Shown one piece after another: positions 33,151-39,240 of a stretch of DNA of 39,240 bases. The notes beneath the pieces are model-generated. The model searched no databases. It saw only the letters and a list, made by a program, of their open reading frames with translations, and was not told the DNA's origin. Positions within the stretch are counted from its first letter, which is position 1; each line of letters begins with the position of its first letter. The translations under genes were made by a program, and so were the position numbers. The stretch comes from Bacteroidota bacterium (GTDB lineage: Bacteria > Bacteroidota > Bacteroidia > Bacteroidales > JAAUTT01): the NCBI GenBank assembly GCA_023429135.1, contig JAEYWD010000052.1:1-39240 (forward strand). The letters are read 5' to 3'.

Positions 33151-36100
33151 TTAGAAGCTAACGTTAATTCCGAAAGTAAAGGTCCTGGGTTTAGGATACT
33201 GATAGAAGAAAATGTTCTGACCAAATTGACTGGTATTAGAAACAGCTTCAGGATCGTATCCAAGGAAATCCTTCGAATGAATCAGGAATGCATTGTTAAC
33301 ACTTACATAAGCACGCAGTTTCTTAATTTTGAGTTTGGTTGCCATTTGATTACTGAATGTATAACCAAGCTGGAACACGTTTCCGCGGATATAAGAACCA
33401 TCGCTTACCCAATGTGAGTCGGAGGTACTGTTCTGACCACTATAGTTTTGCTGACGTATCTGCTGAACCATTGTATTCTGGTTGGTTGGAGTCCAGGCAT
33501 CGTACAAAATAGTTGAGAAACCATTGGCAATCCCCGAGCGGTCTTCCATCGAGTGGAAATAAAGCTGCCATGTGTCAACACCGTATACAAACTGAATGTC
33601 GGCTGTAAAATCGAGATTCTTATAAGTAAATGTATTGATAAAGCTACCAGTCCAGTCAGGTAACCCTTTCCCAATGATTTCGCGATCTTTTGACCGTTTG
33701 GCCTCCCCAGGAACAGCACCTACAAGAGCTGCTTCGGCAGCCTCATCGGTACCCCAGGTTCCTAAGCGGCGATAGCCATAGAAAGAACTCAATGATTCCC
33801 CTACTCTTAAAATCACATTACCACCAACAAAGCCCGGATCAGTTAAGATATCCTCGTTATTATCGCCAAGTTTTTCGATACGGTTGGTGTTATAGTTGGC
33901 ATTAATTGTAGTTTCCCAACTAAAATCGTTAGTTCTTATATTCACGGTATTCAATAAGATGTCGAGACCTTTGTTGGACACTTCACCAATATTATCTACA
34001 ACAGAGCTATAACCGGTGCTGTAAGGAATTGGTTTGCTCAACAGAAGATCGTGGGTAAGCTTGTAATAATAATCCATTTCCAGGTTAACTCTGTTGCGGA
34101 ATAAGTTGAGGTTGATACCAATATCGAACTGGTCGGTTTTTTCCCATTCGAGATCAGGGTTTGGTAAACCTGAAATGTTTGCACTGGTTGCACGGGCATT
34201 ATTCAGCAATACGGTACCCGATGAAATTCTCGCCAGGGTGCTGTATGTTGAAATTTCGGAACTACCGGTACGTCCATAGCTGGTATGCAGTTTAAGGTTC
34301 GAAAGCCATTGAACATCTTTCAGAAAATCTTCATTCGAAATAATCCAGCCCAGAGCTGCAGAAGGGAAGAAACCATAATAGTTGTTCTTACCGAAACGCG
34401 ACGATCCGTCCATACGGGCAGTAAAGGTAGCGAGATATTTATCCATCAACGTATAGCTGGCTCTGAGGAAGTAAGAATTCAAACCCCAGCGGCTGTAGCT
34501 CGACGATGGTGCTGAAGGAGTTGTACCGGCACCAAGGTTCTCATATCCAAAATAATTGGTTGAAAAACCCGAAACATTACCAGTATTTACATCCTGAGTT
34601 GTTGATTGCGACCACGATAAACCTGCCATTGCGTTAATGCGGTGAACTCCTAAAGCTTTAACATAGGTTAAATAAGTTTCTTCCTGCCAGTAGAAAATAT
34701 CTCTGTTGAAAATATTTGCACGACCATTCGGAGAAGAAATATTGATAAGGTCGTTAGGGGCGAAGTTCTTTTCCTGGTTTCTATTGGCATCCACACCAAT
34801 CTGGGTTTTCAGGTCGAGACCTTCGGCCAGGTGGAAATTCAAAAAGGCATTACCAAAAATTTTGGTACGGTACCTGTCCATTTTACGTGTAGTAAGTTCA
34901 TGTACCGGGTTAGCCATTGCCTCAAGACCAAGATTGAGCTTGCTGCCGGTGAACTGTGAATTGGACCACCTTCCGTCGGGGAATTTCACAGGGAGAATTG
35001 GAGGCATTTCCCACATGGTACGGCGAGCAACCTGTCCACCACCAGTTTCGTCGAGGTCGTTACCCCAGGTATGGTTTACCATCAGGTTTACCCCGGTAGA
35101 TAACCATTTTTTGGGATTCGCATCGAAGGTAAGTTTACCGTTTACACGTTTCAGATAGCTGTTCAGCATAATCCCTTCCTGGTTGGTATAGTTAAGGAAA
35201 GCACCAACTGCCGAATTTTTATTCTGTTGCTGAATACTTAACTGATGGTTGTATGAAACGGCAGTTCTGGTTGTTTCGTCCTGCCAATCGGTATCGTAAA
35301 GTGGGTTTCCACTTGAGTCGAATAAAAGCGGATCGGAACGATCGACAGTTAAACCCGCCTTACTTGCGCTTTGAGAGTATTTCGATAAATTGGCAAAGCC
35401 AATATCTTCCATTTGCATGAACTCTTTGGCATTCATCAGGTCAACCTTTTTGGCAAGAACTCCTACACTGGCCCAGCCGTTGTACGATACTGTTACGCCG
35501 TCGCCTTCCCCTGAACCACGTTTTGTAGTAACCAAAATTACACCATTGGCACCGCGAGCACCGTAAATGGCAGCAGCCGAAGCATCTTTCAGTACTTCAA
35601 TACGCTCAATATCGTTAGGGTTTACCAACTGGAAGTCGGTCATCTGAACACCATCTACCACGTATAAAGGTTCGGTGTTGGTATTGATAGAGTTTATACC
35701 GCGGATTACAACCCTGGTATTACCTGAAGGGTTACCGGAGTTTGTAAAAATGTTCACACCGGCAGCTTTACCTTTTAAGCCTTGTAAAGCATTGAATGAA
35801 GAGGTTTTTAGAACATCCTCGGCCGAGGCTACCGATATTGAACCGGCGATATCCGATTTGCGCTGTGTACCATAACCAACCACCACAACTTCTTCGAGGC
35901 TTTTGATATCGGGAATAAGCTTAACGTCTATAACATTTGTTCCCGACAAAACAATTCTTTCAGTGTTATAGCCAATAAACGAAAACACCAGTATTGAATT
36001 TGGGCCGGGTACATTGATTGTGTATTTACCATCAACATCGGTAACCACACCTTGCGTAGTACCTTCAATGGTAATGTTGACACCCACAAGAGGCTCGCTG

Positions 36101-36510
36101 GTAACGCCATCGGTTACAGTACCACTGATCTGCTGCGTTTGTTTGCTTTCAGTGGGGACAATAACAATAACTTTGTCGTACAACTCGAATGTTACTCCAA
36201 GTTCGTCCAGCACATTGCCTAAAACGCTGTTGATGGGCTCACTCTGAGTAGCATAATTAATTCTCTTGTTCAGATCGATCTGGTTTACATTATAGAAAAC
36301 CTTGAAATCACTTTGTTTTTCTATTTCATTAAACACATCGGCAATGGTTCCACCCGTGACTTTCAGATTTATTTTGGTGTGCTGCGAATAGATATTTGCC
36401 GTAATATGAAGTGTTGTCACGAAAATGAAGAGTGTAGTTAGTTTCATGACCTTTATAAGTTTTTTATTGCATTTCAAATGATTAATGCATGAGATTACCT
36501 TTTTTCTCAT
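33151..36510 (-). CDS. susC: SusC/RagA-family TonB-dependent transporter with STN signalling domain
   Basis: This 1119-residue outer-membrane receptor imports oligosaccharides using TonB energy. In order it has a signal segment (about 22-43, after a basic N-terminal lead), an STN domain (about 47-118) and a carboxypeptidase-like beta-sandwich (about 127-200). The TonB-box-like EEVVVVGYGTQ begins at 206, the plug (about 218-340) contains VDGVQM, and a long barrel ends in FGINVSF. The STN domain is the part that in transducing TonB receptors contacts a FecR anti-sigma factor, which fits the FecR and ECF sigma genes just upstream. The first ATG is at 36510; a start at codon 22 is possible but the basic lead is common in the family. 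Confidence 0.96.
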   Translation of the reverse strand: MRKKVISCINHLKCNKKLIKVMKLTTLFIFVTTLHITANIYSQHTKINLKVTGGTIADVFNEIEKQSDFKVFYNVNQIDLNKRINYATQSEPINSVLGNVLDELGVTFELYDKVIVIVPTESKQTQQISGTVTDGVTSEPLVGVNITIEGTTQGVVTDVDGKYTINVPGPNSILVFSFIGYNTERIVLSGTNVIDVKLIPDIKSLEEVVVVGYGTQRKSDIAGSISVASAEDVLKTSSFNALQGLKGKAAGVNIFTNSGNPSGNTRVVIRGINSINTNTEPLYVVDGVQMTDFQLVNPNDIERIEVLKDASAAAIYGARGANGVILVTTKRGSGEGDGVTVSYNGWASVGVLAKKVDLMNAKEFMQMEDIGFANLSKYSQSASKAGLTVDRSDPLLFDSSGNPLYDTDWQDETTRTAVSYNHQLSIQQQNKNSAVGAFLNYTNQEGIMLNSYLKRVNGKLTFDANPKKWLSTGVNLMVNHTWGNDLDETGGGQVARRTMWEMPPILPVKFPDGRWSNSQFTGSKLNLGLEAMANPVHELTTRKMDRYRTKIFGNAFLNFHLAEGLDLKTQIGVDANRNQEKNFAPNDLINISSPNGRANIFNRDIFYWQEETYLTYVKALGVHRINAMAGLSWSQSTTQDVNTGNVSGFSTNYFGYENLGAGTTPSAPSSSYSRWGLNSYFLRASYTLMDKYLATFTARMDGSSRFGKNNYYGFFPSAALGWIISNEDFLKDVQWLSNLKLHTSYGRTGSSEISTYSTLARISSGTVLLNNARATSANISGLPNPDLEWEKTDQFDIGINLNLFRNRVNLEMDYYYKLTHDLLLSKPIPYSTGYSSVVDNIGEVSNKGLDILLNTVNIRTNDFSWETTINANYNTNRIEKLGDNNEDILTDPGFVGGNVILRVGESLSSFYGYRRLGTWGTDEAAEAALVGAVPGEAKRSKDREIIGKGLPDWTGSFINTFTYKNLDFTADIQFVYGVDTWQLYFHSMEDRSGIANGFSTILYDAWTPTNQNTMVQQIRQQNYSGQNSTSDSHWVSDGSYIRGNVFQLGYTFSNQMATKLKIKKLRAYVSVNNAFLIHSKDFLGYDPEAVSNTSQFGQNIFFYQYPKPRTFTFGINVSF

Positions 36511-36673
36511 ATTTTTGTAGTAATTAAGTTTTTAACTGACTAGTGTCTCTCTGTGCAAAAGTGCGACACCAGTAATGAATTAAATCTTATTAGCCGGGAA
36601 ATGGTGCAAACATTTTCCGGTTTCTTGTTTTAGCAGTTTGTGTAATTATGTCATAGGCTAAACGTTTTAAGGG

Positions 36674-37771
36674 TTATTTTTTCGATTCAATTAAAATCTC
36701 TCCTTCACGGAAAGTATATTTTATTGGTGTGGTTCGGGATACTATTTTAAGCACCTGTTCCAACGATTCGTTATGTACAAATTTTCCAGTATAGCTGTTC
36801 TCGAGATTCACTTTCGGATCGAGAACCCTAATGCGTACATTATACCAACGTTCGAGACGTTTGGTAAGTTCTTCAAAAGGTTCATTTTCGAAAATTAATT
36901 CTTCGTTCTTCCAGGAAATTACTGATTGAATAGACTTAGGCTGGATATAACTGTAAGTAGAAATTTCTTTATCTTTTTCTACATTTTCCTTTTTCTGCTC
37001 GGTGGTGACAACCAATTTATCGTCCAACCGGTTAAAGATTGCTCTTTCCTTAGGATTCAGATAAACCGATTCTTTAACTGTGTTGTTGTTGCTTTTTGTT
37101 ACCTGCACTTTCCCTTCTATAAGTGTAGTCTCGATGATATTGTCCTCGAGATAACATTTCACATTAAAACTGGTACCAATGGCTTTCACAACAATGTTGG
37201 AAGCATATACCAGAAATGGTTTTGAAGGGTTTTTAGCAACTTCGAAATAAGCCTCACCTTCCAGGAAAATCTGCCTATCGACATTTCCGTAGTCCGATTT
37301 ATATTTTAAAGTTGTACCTGAATTTAGCCATACTTTGGTACCATCGGCAAGTATAAGCTGACTTTTCTGACTTTTGGGAGCTATGGCAGTTATATATTGA
37401 GCGTCTAAAGTTTTATGAGATCTTTTGGTGAGGCCAAAATACAGGAATGCTGTTAAGCTGATTAAAACCAGAGCTACTGCAGCTATTCGCCATATAATGA
37501 ACTGATTCGTTCCGTCGTCTTCGAGTTCAAGTTTGGTTTCTTTGCCGAGGCTTTGGATACGTTCGTTGAGTTTTTTCAGGGCTATTTCGGTGTCGTTTTC
37601 TTTATCGAAAATATTTCCGGAGTTTTCCCAAATACTGCAAATGTTGTTAAAATGCCGGATATTTTCTTTGTTTTCTTTGATCCAGCCAAGCAGGAGTTTC
37701 AACTCCTCCTCAGTAGCATTACCTTCCAGATAGTTATGAATAATCTCGTCGATGTTCTTTTCTGTTTCCAT
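36674..37771 (-). CDS. FecR-family anti-sigma factor
   Basis: This 365-residue inner-membrane regulator has a cytoplasmic N-terminal anti-sigma region (about 1-90) and one membrane helix (about 91-113). The periplasmic FecR domain (about 123-225) carries LADGTKVWLNSGTTLKY and GEAYFEVAKN, and a C-terminal DUF4974-type domain (about 280-350) follows. It would hold the ECF sigma factor inactive until the STN domain of SusC signals substrate. The gene lies between the sigma gene and susC, all on the same strand. A 163-base gap precedes susC and may hold the sigma-dependent promoter, which I cannot identify. Confidence 0.94.
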   Translation of the reverse strand: METEKNIDEIIHNYLEGNATEEELKLLLGWIKENKENIRHFNNICSIWENSGNIFDKENDTEIALKKLNERIQSLGKETKLELEDDGTNQFIIWRIAAVALVLISLTAFLYFGLTKRSHKTLDAQYITAIAPKSQKSQLILADGTKVWLNSGTTLKYKSDYGNVDRQIFLEGEAYFEVAKNPSKPFLVYASNIVVKAIGTSFNVKCYLEDNIIETTLIEGKVQVTKSNNNTVKESVYLNPKERAIFNRLDDKLVVTTEQKKENVEKDKEISTYSYIQPKSIQSVISWKNEELIFENEPFEELTKRLERWYNVRIRVLDPKVNLENSYTGKFVHNESLEQVLKIVSRTTPIKYTFREGEILIESKK

Positions 37772-38077
37772 AAAAATGTGCCTCTATTAGTTGGACGTAA
37801 AAAAAGGATGTTACCCTACCTTAGAGAGGAAAAAATTTTTGCAGCCAGAAGCTGAATGTATACCTCACCCAGACCCTCACCCCTTGAGGCTGTGAAAAAG
37901 TGCCGGACATTGAGCCTGTCTTGGCGCAGACAGGTTCAGTATCGAAATGAGGTTTTCGACAAGCTCAACCTCCGAAGCCAAACAGAGGGGTGAATATTGT
38001 AGACTGCTTTGCTGCATGGATAATATGCCTGTTGCATTCAACTATTGACTCTCGACTAAAAACTATGGACAATCTCT
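37772..38077. other. Repeat-containing gap between sigma and fecR genes
   Basis: This 306-base gap holds no gene. It has a 7-bp palindrome CCTGTCT/AGACAGG with a 6-nt loop (37915-37934), followed by TTTCGACAAGCTCAACCTCC, which resembles a dispersed intergenic repeat of this phylum. No clear promoter for fecR is visible. Such a gap is longer than usual for ECF sigma-fecR pairs. Confidence 0.5.
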
Positions 38078-38665
38078 CTATCTCCAAAGCAAAGCCACTA
38101 TAATCGCAGACAAATAATCTTTCAAATGTTCCCTCAAATGGGCCAGGGCTTTGGTTATGTGCTTTTCGACTGCTTTGACTGAGATTCCGAGCTGATCGGC
38201 TATTTCTTTATTCTTAAAACCAAAAGAACGGCTTAAAATAAAGACAGTTCGGCATTGAGCGGGTAATAATTCTATGGATTCTCCTACTTTTAAAGATAAT
38301 TCTTTGCTTAAAGTTGTGTCGTGATATTGTAAGATTTCAGCATACAGCTTTTCGAATTCGTAAATGGTGGAACCATCAATAGCAAATCCCTTATCGATTT
38401 TTTTTCTAAGAGCCGAAATACTTTCGTTATGAACCACCGTGCGAACATAAGCTCTAATGTTTTTCACATTTGAAAGCTGTTCCCGTTTCACCCAAATATT
38501 GAAGAATGTATCCTGAACAATATCTTCGGCCAGAGAAAAGTCTTTTACAATTTTAAAAGCATAATTACGAAGCAGAATATAATAGGTCCTGAAAAACGCA
38601 TCAAAGGCTGATTTATCGCCTTGACTTATTTTAATATGATAGTCTTCACCGGTATTTATAACCAT
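38078..38665 (-). CDS. ECF RNA polymerase sigma-70 factor
   Basis: This 195-residue sigma factor of the Bacteroidota polysaccharide-locus type has region 2 with FSLAEDIVQDTFFNIWVK and region 4 with LPAQCRTVFILS followed by the helix-turn-helix NKEIADQLGISVKAVEKH. I prefer the start at 38665 (MVINTGEDYHIKIS), which gives the normal length and N terminus. The frame is open to an ATG at 38731 that would add 22 residues of non-conserved look. It would direct polymerase to the susC promoter when released by the FecR protein. It is the first gene of the locus in transcription order. Confidence 0.93.
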   Translation of the reverse strand: MVINTGEDYHIKISQGDKSAFDAFFRTYYILLRNYAFKIVKDFSLAEDIVQDTFFNIWVKREQLSNVKNIRAYVRTVVHNESISALRKKIDKGFAIDGSTIYEFEKLYAEILQYHDTTLSKELSLKVGESIELLPAQCRTVFILSRSFGFKNKEIADQLGISVKAVEKHITKALAHLREHLKDYLSAIIVALLWR

Positions 38666-38731
38666 AGAATCTTTAAACAAAAAAGTTAGTTGAACTACTA
38701 ACCTATTATCATTTTTTAAAGAAGCAAACAT

Positions 38732-39240
38732 ATTAATTATGTTGGAAATTCGGGATAAAATAAATCATCATAATTTTAGAAGAAAGATTGAATGGATGTT
38801 ACGGGTAGACCCTAACTGAAGGAAATGGGCTATAATGGGTGGATAACAGACATGTATCAAGTAGATGCGGCATTATGGTAGCGGGGGTGGAGCTCATGAC
38901 GTCAAATCTTTTATTTTCTTAACGCAATTTTCAGAAGGCCGGTCCCGAACCGTGGGCATTCCGGTTTTATTTGAGCTTAAGGACATATGCCTTATAAACA
39001 GCTTGCTATAAAAATCTGTCATAAGTACAGGTGGCCCCAAATAATTTTGGCGCATAATAGCTGGATGACAGGAGTGGCTGCTAAAGCTCCGTAGGAGTGG
39101 CCTCTTCGTAGTCGGGGGTGGAGCAAAGCGGAGCCCCCGGAATGAAATCGAGCATGAATTTCAGCGACGCGGGAAACATTTGAGCAAAGAGGTCATGTCA
39201 ATATCGTCGCAATGGATACAATCAACATTTACAGCCTCTT
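38732..39240. other. Non-coding, repeat-rich end of window
   Basis: I see no gene in these 509 bases. They contain the second copy of the 80-nt direct repeat (38901-38980) and two copies of GGGGGTGGAGC (38883-38893 and 39114-39124). They also contain a small REP-like hairpin CTCC-GTA-GGAG (39087-39097) and a longer-looped CGGGGG/CCCCCG hairpin (39113-39139). Confidence 0.6.
38901..38980 (+). repeat. 80-nt direct repeat, copy 2
   Basis: This is the partner of 31321-31400: same orientation, no gaps, about 86% identity by eye. It lies upstream of the ECF sigma gene. Confidence 0.85.

Noticed and set aside
36926..37225. Roughly 100-codon open frame antisense to fecR.
   Set aside because: It is a shadow of the fecR coding frame, with phenylalanine- and cysteine-rich composition and no homology.

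Overview
The window looks like chromosomal DNA of a member of the Bacteroidota, most likely Bacteroidales or a Marinilabiliales/Prolixibacteraceae-like relative. The evidence is a SusC/SusD pair with its own ECF sigma factor and FecR anti-sigma, three GH92 glycosidases, a DUF5723-type protein, arrays of MacB-like FtsX permeases, A-rich translation starts, and Bacteroidota-style dispersed intergenic repeats. I saw no tRNA, rRNA or CRISPR array.

Layout, left to right. (1) 105-5837: an ABC export operon with one ATPase and four FtsX/MacB permeases that form two tandem A-B pairs. (2) 5838-6694: a cluster of short palindromes followed by an IS200-like/REP-associated Y1 transposase. (3) 6747-9408: an NtrC-type sigma54 response regulator and its membrane histidine kinase, overlapping. 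(4) 9557-12777: an AT-rich four-gene island. A soluble Ser/Thr kinase and an unrecognised 382-residue protein lie on +. A PP2C phosphatase and a predicted PD-(D/E)XK nuclease with an embedded winged helix lie on -. The two transcription units converge and overlap at their 3' ends. I consider this the best candidate for an undescribed system. (5) 12815-23945: mostly housekeeping or conserved genes: comM/yifB, an exported leucine-rich-repeat protein, a lipoprotein plus DUF5723 pair, gmhA, mutL, two tandem rhomboid proteases, a membrane-anchored EEP-family hydrolase and a small helical protein. (6) 24000-38665, all on -: an alpha-mannan or N-glycan utilisation locus (PUL). It reads ECF sigma, FecR, SusC, SusD, terminator, a repeat-rich spacer, then three secreted GH92 enzymes. 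(7) 38732-39240: non-coding, repeat-rich sequence.

How the genes fit together. In the PUL, SusC/SusD would bind and import mannose-containing glycans, the N-terminal STN domain of SusC would signal to FecR and the ECF sigma factor, and the three periplasmic GH92 enzymes would remove mannose from different linkages. The sigma54 two-component pair probably controls the neighbouring ABC exporter. In the AT-rich island, the opposing kinase and phosphatase suggest reversible phosphorylation controlling a nuclease or the unknown protein, but that is inference. An 80-nt imperfect direct repeat (31321-31400 and 38901-38980) flanks the sigma/FecR/SusC/SusD block and could mark it as an exchangeable module.
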